In this document: positions 11,109 to 20,100 of the stretch, piece by piece | Position numbering within the stretch: position 1 is the first letter of the stretch | How the letters are laid out: each line of letters begins with the position of its first letter | Assembly (NCBI RefSeq): GCF_008042035.1 | Contig: NZ_RDBL01000006.1 | Span: 791,741-855,740, forward strand | Length of the DNA stretch: 64,000 bases | Source of the DNA: Streptomyces sp. col6 | GTDB lineage: Bacteria; Actinomycetota; Actinomycetes; Streptomycetales; Streptomycetaceae | Reading direction: 5' to 3' | Position numbers and translations under genes: made by a program | The notes under the pieces: generated by a model | Told to the model about the DNA's origin: nothing | The model's input: only the letters and a program-made list of their open reading frames with translations | Databases searched by the model: none

Positions 11109-11627
11109 GTGGCAAGCAAGCGAGGCAAGCAGACCGTCCGGGACATGATCCTGTCGTTGTTGGCGATCGCCGCCGTGGCGGGTGTCGTCTACATCTTCAT
11201 CCCGCACGACGACAAGGCCGATCCGATCAAGGCGGTCGACTACCGCGTCGAACTCCTGACCGCGCGGCGTGCGGCCCCGTACCCGGTGGCGGCCCCCGAG
11301 GGCCTGCCCGCGGGCTGGAAGCCGACCTCGGTCACGTACAGCCGGGACAAGGGCAACAGCTGGCACCTGGGCTTCCTCGCCCCGGACGGCGGTTACGTCG
11401 CGGTGGAGCAGTCCACGTCCCCCTCGAAGCTCTACATCGACCAGGTGAGCCAGCAGGCCGAGAACACCGGGCGCACGCAGGAGGTCGGCGGGCAGACCTG
11501 GCAGCGCTGGGAGGGCTCGAAGTACGACGCGCTGGTGCGCGAGGAGAAGGGCGCGACGACGGTCGTGACCGGCTCGGCCCCGGCGAAGCGGCTGGCGGAG
11601 ATGGCGGCGGCGCTCAGGACGTCCTGA
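11109..11627 (+). CDS. DUF4245 membrane-anchored protein
   Basis: 172 residues from a GTG ([13 protein letters not shown]). One N-terminal transmembrane helix ([17 protein letters not shown], ~14-31) follows a basic cytoplasmic start, so the ~140-residue remainder is predicted outside. The extracellular part contains the family-like [29 protein letters not shown] and a TWQRWEG...[15 protein letters not shown] stretch. DUF4245 proteins are common in actinomycetes and have no known activity. Divergent from glpX, with 143 bp between, containing the inverted pair TATCG-N6-CGATA at 11016-11031. Confidence 0.88.
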   Translation: MASKRGKQTVRDMILSLLAIAAVAGVVYIFIPHDDKADPIKAVDYRVELLTARRAAPYPVAAPEGLPAGWKPTSVTYSRDKGNSWHLGFLAPDGGYVAVEQSTSPSKLYIDQVSQQAENTGRTQEVGGQTWQRWEGSKYDALVREEKGATTVVTGSAPAKRLAEMAAALRTS

Positions 11628-11647
11628 CCTCCTGACGCCGCGTACGG

Positions 11648-11693
11648 ACACGGGGAAGGCCCCGGAGCGAGTGCTCCGGGGCCTTCCCCGTGT
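11648..11693. terminator. Very strong bidirectional terminator, 21-bp stem
   Basis: The arm at 11648-11668 is exactly complementary to 11673-11693 around a GAGT tetraloop. It lies between the convergent DUF4245 and malonic semialdehyde reductase genes. Confidence 0.9.
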
Positions 11694-11715
11694 TCACCGT
11701 GCAGAAGGCGGTGGC

Positions 11716-12306
11716 TCAGACGGTCGTGACGACCTCGTCGTACGCGAGACGCGGCGAGCGCGGGAACCAGGCGTCCTCGCCCGGCTTGCCGATGTTGACG
11801 ACCATCAGCACGTTGTGGTCGCCGTCCAGGAACTCCTTCTCGATGCCCGCGGCGTCGTAGCCGGTCATCGGGCCGGCGGCCAGGCCGGCGGCGCGGACGC
11901 CGATGATGAAGTACGCGGCCTGGAGGGCGGCGTTCAGGGAGGCGGCCGACTCACGGACCGGGCGCTCCGAGAAGAACATGTCCTTGGCCTGCGGGAAGTG
12001 CGGCAGCAGGCCCGGCAGCTCCTCGTGGAACTCGTTGTCGGCGGCCAGGATCGCGACCAGCGGGGCGGTCGAGGTCTTCGGCTGGTTGCCCTCGGCCATG
12101 TGCTTGACGAGGCGCGCGCGGGCGTCGTCCGAACGCACCAGCACGACGCGCAGCGGCGACTGGTTGAAGGCGGTCGGGCCGAACTTGACCAGGTCGTAGA
12201 TGGCCTGGACCTGCTCGTCGGTCACCGGCTCGTCGGTGAACGTGTTGGCGGTGCGGGCCTCGCGGAACAGGAGGTCCTGAGCGGCGGCGTCAAGGGCGAG
12301 GGACAT
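11716..12306 (-). CDS. Malonic semialdehyde reductase-like nitroreductase (RutE/HadB family)
   Basis: 196 residues starting MSLALDAAAQDLLFREARTANTF; the in-frame upstream codons to 12333 lack family character. It belongs to the FMN-dependent nitroreductase superfamily: EARTANTF (FMN phosphate contact), FGPTAFNQSPLRVVLV (the FxPSa.N.QPw-like block), and the glycine turn AAGLAAGPMTGYD. RutE-type members reduce malonic semialdehyde to 3-hydroxypropionate with NAD(P)H in pyrimidine catabolism. No rut genes are nearby, so the physiological substrate is uncertain; a general quinone or nitro-compound reductase is possible. A palindromic GTTAACGTTCAAC at 12396-12408 lies ~90 nt upstream of the start. 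Confidence 0.88.
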   Translation of the reverse strand: MSLALDAAAQDLLFREARTANTFTDEPVTDEQVQAIYDLVKFGPTAFNQSPLRVVLVRSDDARARLVKHMAEGNQPKTSTAPLVAILAADNEFHEELPGLLPHFPQAKDMFFSERPVRESAASLNAALQAAYFIIGVRAAGLAAGPMTGYDAAGIEKEFLDGDHNVLMVVNIGKPGEDAWFPRSPRLAYDEVVTTV

Positions 12307-12395
12307 CGTGGGTATTACCTTCCGGACGTACACGGGGGGATCGGGCCGCGAACACGAAGGACCGGGCCATGACGATCACCGTACGGCGGAAGTGC

Positions 12396-12408
12396 GTTAA
12401 CGTTCAAC
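12396..12408. promoter_or_regulatory. Possible operator upstream of the nitroreductase gene
   Basis: GTTAACGTTCAAC is a near-palindrome centred on AACGTT, resembling MarR/HxlR-type operators that control many redox flavoproteins. It lies 90 nt upstream of the reductase start in an otherwise G+C-rich gap. The regulator is unknown and no binding evidence exists. Confidence 0.35.
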
Positions 12409-12495
12409 TAAATCGGAAGTGGGGAGACTCACGCCACGGAACCGGAATAAGCCTTACGGCCCCCGCGCCGCGGTTTCTCCCGCCCCCGGCCTCGC

Positions 12496-12762
12496 TCAGC
12501 CCGCGTCCGCCGCCGTGGAACCGGAAGGGCCTTCGCCGTCCGCCGGGCCCGCCAGCGCCGCGTCCAGCCGGGCGCGGGCACCCTCCAGCCAGTGCCGGCA
12601 CACCTTCGCCAGCTCCTCGCCGCGCTCCCAGAGCGCGAGGGAGTCCTCCAGCGAGGTGCCGCCCGCCTCCAGCCGGCGTACGACCTCGATCAGCTCGTCG
12701 CGCGCCTGCTCGTAGCCGAGCGTGCCCGTCGCGGCGGCGCCCGCCGTCCCCTCGTCCGTCAT
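12496..12762 (-). CDS. xseB: Exodeoxyribonuclease VII small subunit
   Basis: 88 residues. The family core is LGYEQARDELIEVVRRLEAGGTSLEDSLALWERGEELAKVCRHWLEGARARLD, two helices that wrap the large subunit. The acidic/Gly tail is poorly conserved. It works with XseA (12831-14042), 68 bp upstream on the same strand, degrading single-stranded DNA to oligonucleotides in repair and recombination. Start MTDEGTAG, at the first Met before the core. Probably co-transcribed with xseA. Confidence 0.92.
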   Translation of the reverse strand: MTDEGTAGAAATGTLGYEQARDELIEVVRRLEAGGTSLEDSLALWERGEELAKVCRHWLEGARARLDAALAGPADGEGPSGSTAADAG

Positions 12763-12830
12763 GTGTTCCACCCTAGGTAGAGGTATCCGTATCGGTATGT
12801 GCCGGGCCCGTACGCCCCGGGGCTCCGCCC

Positions 12831-14042
12831 CTACTCCGCGACCCGCACCGCGAACTCGCCCCCGGACACCCGGGCCCGCAGCGTCTCCCCGGCCGCGCCC
12901 GCGTCCGCGGGGTCCCGGACCACGTGCCCGTCGGCGCGCTGGAGCACCGCGTAGCCGCGCTCCAGGGTCGCCGCCGGGGACAGCGCGAGGACCCGGGCCC
13001 TGGTGTGGGCCAGCTCCGAGTCCGCCCGGTCCAGCAGATGGCCCAGCACCCGGCGGGCGCGCCCGGCCAGCGCGTCGACGTCCGCCTCGCGCTCGTCCAC
13101 CATCCGCTGCGGGTGCTCCATGCAGGGTCGCCCCAGCGCGTGGGCCAGGCCCCGCTCCTCCCGGTCGAGCAGCCCCCGTACCGTCCGAAGGGAGCGGTCG
13201 CGCAGCTGCCGCACCCGGTCCAGCTCCTCGCCCACGTCGGGCACGACCTTCTTCGCCGCGTCCGTCGGCGTGGAGGCCCGTACGTCCGCGACCAGGTCGA
13301 GCAGCGGGGAGTCCGGCTCGTGCCCGATCGCCGAGACCACCGGCGTACGGCAGGCCGCGACCGTACGGATCAGCTCCTCGTCCGAGAACGGCAGCAGGTC
13401 CTCGACGCTGCCGCCGCCGCGCGCCACGACGATCACGTCGACCTCCGGGATGCCGTCCAGCTCCTTGACCGCCCGCACGACCTGGTTGACCGCGTGCACC
13501 CCCTGTACGGCGGTGTTGCGGACCTCGAAGCGGACGGCGGGCCACCGGCGGCGGGCGTTCTCCAGCACATCGCGCTCGGCCGCCGACGCCCGGCCGCAGA
13601 CCAGGCCGATCAGCTGCGGCAGGAAGGGCAGCGGCTTCTTCCGGTCGAGGGCGAACAGACCCTCGGACGCCAGGGACTTCTTCAGCTGCTCCAGGCGCAC
13701 CAGCAGCTCGCCGATGCCGACCGGCCGTATCTCCGTCGCCCGCAGCGAGAGCTGCCCCCGCGGCGCGTACCACTCCGGCTTGGCGAGCACCACGACCCGC
13801 GCGCCCTCCGAGACGACGTCCGCGATCCGGTCGAAGACCTGCCGGAAGCACGTCACGCTCACCGAGATGTCGTGCGACGGGTCGCGCAGCGTCAGGAACA
13901 CCACACCGGCACCCGGCCGCCGCGACAGCTGGGTGATCTGGCCCTCGACCCAGACCGCACCGAGCCGGTCGATCCAGCCGCCGATGAGCCGCGACACGTC
14001 ACCGACGGGCAGCGGGGCTTCCGGAGAAGTGTTCAGAGCCAT
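12831..14042 (-). CDS. xseA: Exodeoxyribonuclease VII large subunit
   Basis: 403 residues beginning [20 protein letters not shown]. The N-terminal OB-fold (~10-115: [24 protein letters not shown]...SVTCFRQVF) binds ssDNA. The catalytic domain shows [22 protein letters not shown] and [27 protein letters not shown], hallmark XseA blocks. A long basic coiled-coil stretch follows ([23 protein letters not shown]...) where XseB binds. It is the first gene of the xseA-xseB pair and lies 46 bp after the APC permease on the same strand. The in-frame extension to 14072 ([10 protein letters not shown]) is possible, but MALNT fits the family better. Confidence 0.95.
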   Translation of the reverse strand: MALNTSPEAPLPVGDVSRLIGGWIDRLGAVWVEGQITQLSRRPGAGVVFLTLRDPSHDISVSVTCFRQVFDRIADVVSEGARVVVLAKPEWYAPRGQLSLRATEIRPVGIGELLVRLEQLKKSLASEGLFALDRKKPLPFLPQLIGLVCGRASAAERDVLENARRRWPAVRFEVRNTAVQGVHAVNQVVRAVKELDGIPEVDVIVVARGGGSVEDLLPFSDEELIRTVAACRTPVVSAIGHEPDSPLLDLVADVRASTPTDAAKKVVPDVGEELDRVRQLRDRSLRTVRGLLDREERGLAHALGRPCMEHPQRMVDEREADVDALAGRARRVLGHLLDRADSELAHTRARVLALSPAATLERGYAVLQRADGHVVRDPADAGAAGETLRARVSGGEFAVRVAE

Positions 14043-14088
14043 GCGAGCGAGCGTAACGGCCGGGACGGACAACAGGGCCCGTCCCGGG

Positions 14089-15456
14089 TCACGGGGCCAC
14101 GCCCCGCCGCCCCCGCTGCTGGACCAGCACCACCACGAGCCCCACCGCCAGCCAGCAGGCGCCCACCACCTGGGCGCTCCCCGTCGCCTCCACGATCACC
14201 GCGACCAGCACCCCGGCGCCCACCACCGGCACCACCAGATGCCGCCACCAGCTCGGTTCGCCCTCCATCCGCCGCACCACGAACCAGCCCACCACCGACG
14301 CGTGCAGCAGCACGAACGCCGTCAGCGCCCCGATGTCCACCACCGAGACGAGATGGTCGAGCCCATCGTCGCGCCGGGCCGCCCACACCGCCGCCACCAT
14401 CGTCACCACGGCGGCCAGCAGGATCGCCACCCTCGGCACCCCGGACCGCGGATCGACCCGGGACAGCAGCCCCGGCAGCCTCCGCTCACGGGCCATCGCG
14501 AACAGCAGCCGCCCCGCCGCCGCCTGCCCCGCCAGCGCCGCGAACGCCGCCCCGATCGCCTTGCTGACCGCCACCAGATCGTGCAGCCAGGTGCCCACCG
14601 CGGCGTCCACCGTGTCGTAGAACGCCGAGCCCTGCGCCCCCGGATCCGCGGTCAGCTCCGCCGAGGTCATCGGCTCCAGCAGGGCGGCGAGATACGCCTG
14701 CGCCACGAACAGCGCGCCCGCGAGCACCAGGCAGAACAGCACCGCCCGCGCCACCTGCGCCGAGCCGCCCGTCACCTCCTCCGCGAACGAGGCGATGGCG
14801 TCGAACCCCAGGTACGAGAGCACCGCCACGGACACCGCGCCCAGCACCGCCGTCGCGGAGAACCCGGAATCCCCGGTGAGCGGGGTCAGCCAGCCGCGCT
14901 GCGCCCCGTCCCGTACGAGCACCACCACGGCCGACACCACGAACACCAGCAGCACCACGATCTCCATCGCCAGCACCGCGAAGCCGACCCGGGCGGCGGC
15001 GCGCACACCCCACAGGTTGAGCAGCGTCGTCAGGACGACCGCGAGCGCCGTCCACACCCACCGCGAGACCTCCGGCACCAGCGAGTTCATCGCGATCCCG
15101 GAGAAGAGGTACGCCACGGCCGGGATCAGCAGGTAGTCGAGCATCGCCATCCACCCGGCGATGAACCCGGGCCCCTCTCCGAGCCCCTTGCGGGCGTACG
15201 CGAACACGGAACCGGCCATCGGGGCGACCCGCACCATCTGGGCGTAACTGAACGCGGTGAACGCCATCACGACGGTCGCCGCGACGTACACCAGCGCGAC
15301 CGCGCCGTCCGACTTCGCGTCGAGCGTCCCGAACACGCCGACGGGCGCCATCGGGGCGATGAACAGCAGCCCGTAGACCACCAGGTCCCGGAAGCCGAGG
15401 GTCCGCCGCAGCCGGGCCCTCTCCGTGGAGCCGGAATCCGTAGTGCTGTCGGCCAT
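14089..15456 (-). CDS. APC-superfamily amino acid permease
   Basis: 455 residues with 12 hydrophobic segments. The first helix carries the APC signature [23 protein letters not shown], and [19 protein letters not shown] continues the helix 1-2 region typical of amino acid/polyamine permeases. Both termini are charged and predicted cytoplasmic (start [19 protein letters not shown], end [10 protein letters not shown]). Divergent from ispH with 74 bp between. It may lead the minus-strand run permease-xseA-xseB. The transported amino acid or amine cannot be read from the sequence. Confidence 0.88.
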   Translation of the reverse strand: MADSTTDSGSTERARLRRTLGFRDLVVYGLLFIAPMAPVGVFGTLDAKSDGAVALVYVAATVVMAFTAFSYAQMVRVAPMAGSVFAYARKGLGEGPGFIAGWMAMLDYLLIPAVAYLFSGIAMNSLVPEVSRWVWTALAVVLTTLLNLWGVRAAARVGFAVLAMEIVVLLVFVVSAVVVLVRDGAQRGWLTPLTGDSGFSATAVLGAVSVAVLSYLGFDAIASFAEEVTGGSAQVARAVLFCLVLAGALFVAQAYLAALLEPMTSAELTADPGAQGSAFYDTVDAAVGTWLHDLVAVSKAIGAAFAALAGQAAAGRLLFAMARERRLPGLLSRVDPRSGVPRVAILLAAVVTMVAAVWAARRDDGLDHLVSVVDIGALTAFVLLHASVVGWFVVRRMEGEPSWWRHLVVPVVGAGVLVAVIVEATGSAQVVGACWLAVGLVVVLVQQRGRRGVAP

Positions 15457-15530
15457 GAGCCCTCCGTCGGTCGCGTCAAGATCAGTCTCCCGACCCGCCG
15501 CTCCCTCCGCCCGTTCGGTACGGCCTTACG

Positions 15531-16520
15531 ATGGGACGCATGACTGCTACGACCCCCCGACGCGTCCTCCTCGCCGCTCCCCGTGGCTACTGCGCGGGCG
15601 TGGACCGTGCCGTGATCGCCGTGGAGAAGGCCCTGGAGCAGTACGGCTCCCCGGTCTACGTGCGCCACGAGATCGTCCACAACAAGTACGTCGTACAGAC
15701 CCTGGAGAAGAAGGGCGCGATCTTCGTCGAGGAGACGGCGGAGGTCCCCGAGGGCTCGATCGTCATGTTCTCCGCGCACGGCGTCGCCCCGACCGTGCAC
15801 CAGGAGGCGGCCGAGCGGAAGCTCGCCACGATCGACGCGACCTGCCCGCTCGTCACCAAGGTCCACAAGGAGGCCGTCCGCTTCGCGCAGGACGACTTCG
15901 ACATCCTCCTCATCGGCCACGAGGGCCACGAGGAGGTCATCGGCACCTCCGGCGAGGCACCCGACCACATCACCCTGGTCGACGGCCCCGAGGACGTCGG
16001 GAACGTCGAGGTGCGCGACCCCTCCAAGGTCGTCTGGCTCTCCCAGACCACACTCTCGGTCGACGAGACCATGGAGACGGTCGGCGCGCTCAAGGAGAAG
16101 TTCCCGCTGCTGATCTCGCCGCCGAGCGACGACATCTGCTACGCCACGCAGAACCGCCAGATCGCCGTGAAGCAGATGGGCGCCGACGCCGACCTGGTGA
16201 TCGTCGTCGGCTCGAAGAACTCCTCCAACTCCGTCCGCCTGGTCGAGGTCGCCCTCGGCGCGGGCGCCGGCGCCTCCCACCTGGTCGACGGCGCCGACGA
16301 GATCGACGAGGCCTGGCTCGACGGCGTCTCCACGGTCGGCGTCACCTCCGGCGCCTCCGTGCCCGAGGTGCTGGTCGACGGCGTGCTGGCGTGGCTGGCC
16401 GAGCGGGGTTTCGAGGACGTCGAGATCGTGAAGGCGGCCGAGGAGTCGATCGTCTTCTCGCTCCCCAAGGAGCTGCGCCGCGACCTGCGCGCGGAGGCGG
16501 CGGCCCTGAAGGGCGAGTAG
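15531..16520 (+). CDS. ispH: 4-hydroxy-3-methylbut-2-enyl diphosphate reductase
   Basis: Last step of the MEP pathway: reduces HMBPP to IPP and DMAPP with a [4Fe-4S] cluster. 329 residues. The three cluster cysteines are in [25 protein letters not shown] and [11 protein letters not shown]; the substrate residues [14 protein letters not shown] and SAHGVAP are present. Two in-frame ATGs (15531, giving MGRMTATTP, and 15540) differ by three residues; neither has a strong ribosome site, and the choice is open. Followed after 61 bp by polyphosphate glucokinase on the same strand. Confidence 0.96.
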   Translation: MGRMTATTPRRVLLAAPRGYCAGVDRAVIAVEKALEQYGSPVYVRHEIVHNKYVVQTLEKKGAIFVEETAEVPEGSIVMFSAHGVAPTVHQEAAERKLATIDATCPLVTKVHKEAVRFAQDDFDILLIGHEGHEEVIGTSGEAPDHITLVDGPEDVGNVEVRDPSKVVWLSQTTLSVDETMETVGALKEKFPLLISPPSDDICYATQNRQIAVKQMGADADLVIVVGSKNSSNSVRLVEVALGAGAGASHLVDGADEIDEAWLDGVSTVGVTSGASVPEVLVDGVLAWLAERGFEDVEIVKAAEESIVFSLPKELRRDLRAEAAALKGE

Positions 16521-16581
16521 CGGACACCTTCGGGTGCCGTTCCGGGAGTGAGCGCGCGCCGGTGCCCGTACCGTGGATCAC

Positions 16582-17328
16582 ATGGAGATCTTCGGCGTGG
16601 ACATCGGCGGATCCGGGATCAAGGGTGCTCCCGTGGACCTGGACCGCGGAGACCTGGCGCAGGAGCGCCACAAGGTACTGACACCGCACCCTGCGACGCC
16701 CGCGGACGTGGCCGGGTGCGTGGCCGAGGTCGTCGGCCACTTCGACTGGAAGGGCCCGGTGGGGATCACCTTCCCGGGCGTCGTCACGGACGGGCTCACC
16801 CGCACCGCGGCCAACGTCGACAAGGGCTGGATCGACCAGGACGCCCGCACCCTGCTCGGCGACAAGCTGGGCCTCCCGGTCACCGTGCTCAACGACGCGG
16901 ACGCGGCGGGCATCGCCGAGATGACGTTCGGCGCGGGCCGGGGCCGCAAGGGCACCGTGATCATGCTGACGCTCGGTACGGGGATCGGCAGCGCCCTCTT
17001 CGTCGACGGCACGCTCGTACCGAACACGGAGCTCGGCCACCTGGAGCTGAACGGTCACGACGCGGAGAAACACGCGTCCACCAAGGCCAAGGAGGACGAG
17101 GACCTGGGCTGGCACCACTGGGCCCGCCGGGTGCAGAAGTACCTGGCCCATGTGGAGATGCTGTTCTCGCCCGAGCTGTTCATCATCGGCGGCGGCATCA
17201 GCCGCAAGGCCGACAAGTTCCTGCCGCTGATCGAGCACGTACGGGCCGAGATGGTCCCGGCGGAGCTGCAGAACAACGCGGGGATCGTGGGCGCGGCGAT
17301 GGCCGCGAAGGCGGCGGCCTCGGACTGA
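16582..17328 (+). CDS. ppgK: Polyphosphate glucokinase (ROK family)
   Basis: 248 residues starting MEIFGVDIGGSGIKGAPVDL; a GTG nine nt earlier is also in frame. It phosphorylates glucose using polyphosphate (and usually ATP). Motifs: the phosphate-binding DIGGSGIKG, VGITFPGVVTDG, catalytic LNDADAAGIAEMTFGAGRG, LTLGTGIGSALFVDG, and FIIGGGISRKADKFLP. The ROK zinc-cysteine motif is absent, as in PPGK-type members. The stop is only 4 bp from the convergent DUF6542 stop, so the two transcripts must overlap at their 3' ends. Confidence 0.94.
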   Translation: MEIFGVDIGGSGIKGAPVDLDRGDLAQERHKVLTPHPATPADVAGCVAEVVGHFDWKGPVGITFPGVVTDGLTRTAANVDKGWIDQDARTLLGDKLGLPVTVLNDADAAGIAEMTFGAGRGRKGTVIMLTLGTGIGSALFVDGTLVPNTELGHLELNGHDAEKHASTKAKEDEDLGWHHWARRVQKYLAHVEMLFSPELFIIGGGISRKADKFLPLIEHVRAEMVPAELQNNAGIVGAAMAAKAAASD

Positions 17329-17332
17329 CGGC

Positions 17333-17986
17333 TCAGCGCTGGGACGTCCGGCGGGCGGCCCGTCCGGCCGGGCGGGCCGCCGCCGCCGACGGTCCGCCGG
17401 CGGCCGGCCGCGCGGTGTGCGCGGCCAGCATCATGCGCCGCTGCCGGGCCCGCATCAGCCGCACCTTGCGTACGGAGGCGATGAGGCCGGCGACAAGGGT
17501 GCCGCCGTACAGCCAGCCGGCGTGCACGGCGAGCGCGGTGACCACGGCCATCGTCCGGCCGCCGAGGCCGCCGGTGCCGCCCGCGATCGGGGCGATGCCG
17601 ACCGCGAAGGCGATGGGCACGCTGATCGGCGCGGTCACCAGGTCCGCCGGCCGCACCCAGAGCGCGGTCAGCGCGCTGACCGGCAGGAACAGCACGCCGA
17701 ACACGACGGCGGAGTCGTCGAACAGCACCCCGTCCACACACCCGATCAGGAACATCGCGGCGGCCGCGAACAGCCCGGCGCCGATGCCGGTGAGCCGCGG
17801 GTTGGGCAGCCGGCGCAGGGCGAGCACCGCGGGCGACGCCGGCCGCCCGGCGGGCGCGCTCATCACCCGGTAACCGAGGGCCCCCGTGCCATCGGCCTTC
17901 CTGGCTCCCTCGGCCGCCCCCAGCGGGGACAGCGGGGTCTGCCGGGTCTGCCTGCGCTGCGGGGGACGTGTCCTGTGCTGCTCCAC
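17333..17986 (-). CDS. DUF6542 membrane protein
   Basis: 217 residues from a GTG (VEQHRTRPPQRRQTRQ). The N-terminal ~50 residues are a basic, disordered cytoplasmic arm. Four hydrophobic helices follow (~62-160): LTGIGAGLFAAAAMFLIGCVDGVLF, FGVLFLPVSALTALWV, ISVPIAFAVGIAPIAGG, and MAVVTALAVHAGWLYGGTLVAGLIA. The C-terminus is another basic arm (RKVRLMRARQRRMM... AARRTSQR). The family is actinobacterial and of unknown function. A shorter start at MSAPAGRPASPA is possible; no ribosome site decides it. Confidence 0.8.
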   Translation of the reverse strand: MEQHRTRPPQRRQTRQTPLSPLGAAEGARKADGTGALGYRVMSAPAGRPASPAVLALRRLPNPRLTGIGAGLFAAAAMFLIGCVDGVLFDDSAVVFGVLFLPVSALTALWVRPADLVTAPISVPIAFAVGIAPIAGGTGGLGGRTMAVVTALAVHAGWLYGGTLVAGLIASVRKVRLMRARQRRMMLAAHTARPAAGGPSAAAARPAGRAARRTSQR

Positions 17987-18116
17987 CGGGACAACGTAGG
18001 TCGCCGGGGGCCGGGAAGCGGGTGCGGGACACGCGCTTTGGCCGAGCTTGGCGATGAGTTCGATGCCACACGGCGCAACGGGAACCGGATCGGGGCGGCC
18101 GCTTAGACTCGCTCGT

Positions 18117-19007
18117 ATGGTCCGGTCGTCGTCCCGTGGTGAGGTGAACCCGGGGCTGTGGCGGCGCGAGCCGGGCACGGTGATGCGGCGGGCCGGGGCG
18201 CTCCCGGAGCGGGCGACGGCCTCCGGTGCCGTCGTCGCGGAGTTCCGGATCGTCCCCGCCCCCACGGAGTGGGCGCAGCACGCGCACCGGCTGCACGAGC
18301 TGGTCTGGGTGCGCGGCGGGACGCTGACGTCGCGGGTGGGCGACCGCGTCTTCACGGTGTGCGAGGGCCACGGGCTGTGGATGCCCGCCGAGGTGGTGCA
18401 CGCGGGCCGGGCGACGGAGGGCGCGCGCTTCCACAGCGCCTTCTTCGCGCCCGACCGCACACCGTTCGCGTTCGGGGAGCCGAAGGCCATCGCGATGACC
18501 CCGTTGCTCGTATCGCTGCTGACCCATCTGTCGCGCACCGATCTCGACGAGGCGGCCCGGCTGCGGGCCGAGGCCGTCGTGTTCGACGTGATCGAGCCCT
18601 CGGAGCACGAGCTGGCGCTGCGGCTGCCCGGTGACCCCCGGATCGACGCCATCGCCGAGGCCCTGCTGGACGATCCCGCCGACTCCCGCTCGCTGGAGGA
18701 GTGGGCGCGGTGGCTGGGGATCAGCGACCGTACGGTCACGCGCGCGTTCCGTCAGGCGACGGGGCTCTCCTTCGCGCAGTGGCGGCAGATGCTGCGGGTG
18801 CACCGGGCGCTGATGCTCCTGTCCGACGGATTCGATGTGATGTCCGTCTCCGAGTGCCTCGGTTACGCGCAGCCCAGCTCCTTCATCGCCGCCTTCCGGC
18901 GCGTCATGGGTACCACGCCCGGCGCGTTCTTCGGGGCGGCCGACGCCGTCCCCGGGGATGTCCGGAATCCCGTATCGGGTGGCGAGAACGCCGGATTGTC
19001 TGCATGA
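18117..19007 (+). CDS. AraC-family transcriptional regulator
   Basis: 296 residues from the ATG at 18117 (MVRSSSRGEVNPGLWRREPG). The N-terminal cupin-like sensor (~40-130: HAHRLHELVWVRGGTLTSRVGDRVFTVCEGHGLWMPAEVVH) is followed by a two-HTH AraC domain (~190-285: SLEEWARWLGISDRTVTRAFRQATGLSF, then DVMSVSECLGYAQPSSFIAAFRRVMGTTPGAFF). TAGACT lies 7 nt before this ATG, as expected of a -10 box for a leaderless mRNA, which is why I prefer it to the in-frame ATG at 18048. It lies just upstream of the siderophore ABC genes on the same strand and may activate them, by analogy with siderophore-sensing AraC proteins. Confidence 0.86.
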   Translation: MVRSSSRGEVNPGLWRREPGTVMRRAGALPERATASGAVVAEFRIVPAPTEWAQHAHRLHELVWVRGGTLTSRVGDRVFTVCEGHGLWMPAEVVHAGRATEGARFHSAFFAPDRTPFAFGEPKAIAMTPLLVSLLTHLSRTDLDEAARLRAEAVVFDVIEPSEHELALRLPGDPRIDAIAEALLDDPADSRSLEEWARWLGISDRTVTRAFRQATGLSFAQWRQMLRVHRALMLLSDGFDVMSVSECLGYAQPSSFIAAFRRVMGTTPGAFFGAADAVPGDVRNPVSGGENAGLSA

Positions 19008-19032
19008 CAAGCGGAATATAGTCTTCTTCGAG

Positions 19033-19050
19033 TTAGGTAACCCTTAGTTG
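19033..19050 (+). promoter_or_regulatory. Possible iron box (DmdR/IdeR type), degenerate
   Basis: TTAGGTAACCCTTAGTTG lies ~110 nt upstream of the siderophore ABC ATPase gene. The first half matches the TTAGGTTAG half of the actinobacterial iron-box consensus; the second half is poor. The location before iron-uptake genes makes it plausible, but the match is incomplete. Confidence 0.35.
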
Positions 19051-19159
19051 TTGCTCGCCGTGCACGGTGCTGCCCGCGTGCGGGAGAGCGTGCGGCCCGG
19101 CCGATGAAGACCGGGCGGGGTGCCGCACTCCGCACCCCTCCGATCACCCGGACCTCCTC

Positions 19160-20023
19160 ATGTTCACAAGCCCCTTTCGCCGTGCCGGAAGAGTCCCGGA
19201 CGGCCCCGCCGGCCAGGTGGCCGCGCTCCACGGGCGCGACCTGGTGCTGCGCTACGGCGGCGAGCCGGTCGTGCACGGCGTCTCGGTCACCCTGGAACCC
19301 GGCCGCGCGACCGCCCTCGTGGGGCCGAACGGCAGCGGGAAGTCCACACTGCTGCGCGCGCTCTCCCGGCTGCACCCGGTGGACGGCGGCCGGGTGACCC
19401 TCGGCGCCCCCGGGGGCGAGGACGAGCGGGACGCGGCCCTGCTCAGCCCCCGTGGGTTCGCCCGCGAGGTCACCCTGTTCTCCCAGTCGCGGCCGGCGCC
19501 CCAGGGGCTGACGGTCGCGGAGGTCGTGGCGTTCGGCCGCCACCCCTACCGGCGCGGTTTCGCCGGACCGACGCCCGAGGACGGTGCCGCCGTCGACCGC
19601 GCCATGGGCGTCACCGGCGTACGGGACATGGCGGAGCGGCAGGTGGGGGAGCTCTCCGGCGGGGAGATGCAGCGCGTCTGGCTCGCGGCCTGCCTCGCCC
19701 AGGACACCGGCGTCGTGCTGCTCGACGAGCCGACCAACCACCTGGACCTGCGGTACCAGTTCGAGACGCTCGACCTGGTCCGGGACCTCGTGGAGCGGCA
19801 CGGCCTCGCCGTCGGGATCGTGCTGCACGACCTCGACCAGGCGTCCCGGGTCGCGGACACGCTGGTCCTCATGCGGGCCGGCCGTATCCACGCGGCGGGC
19901 GCACCCGCCGACGTGCTCACCGCCGAGAACATCGGCGAGGTCTACGACATCCGGGTCGACGTCGGCGTCGACCCGCGCACCGGCCGGCTGCGCATCGACC
20001 CCCTCGGGCGCCACCTCTCCTGA
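19160..20023 (+). CDS. Iron-siderophore ABC transporter ATP-binding protein
   Basis: 287 residues starting MFTSPFRRAGRVPDG. Walker A GPNGSGKST, Q-loop region VTLFSQSRPAPQGLTV, signature LSGGEMQRVWLA, Walker B VVLLDEPTNHLDL and switch His in GIVLHDLDQASRV are all intact. The best family match is the FecE/FhuC type that energises ferric-siderophore import. First structural gene of the cluster with the binding protein (20101) and fused permease (21162). The in-frame extension to 19067 is not family-like. The regulator at 18117 and a possible iron box lie upstream. Confidence 0.92.
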   Translation: MFTSPFRRAGRVPDGPAGQVAALHGRDLVLRYGGEPVVHGVSVTLEPGRATALVGPNGSGKSTLLRALSRLHPVDGGRVTLGAPGGEDERDAALLSPRGFAREVTLFSQSRPAPQGLTVAEVVAFGRHPYRRGFAGPTPEDGAAVDRAMGVTGVRDMAERQVGELSGGEMQRVWLAACLAQDTGVVLLDEPTNHLDLRYQFETLDLVRDLVERHGLAVGIVLHDLDQASRVADTLVLMRAGRIHAAGAPADVLTAENIGEVYDIRVDVGVDPRTGRLRIDPLGRHLS

Positions 20024-20100
20024 CGAGGCCGCCACCCCTTCCGGAGCAGCCGTGCGGCGCTCCAGCGCAACGTTCGAAGATTTGAGAAAGAGGACCCTCC

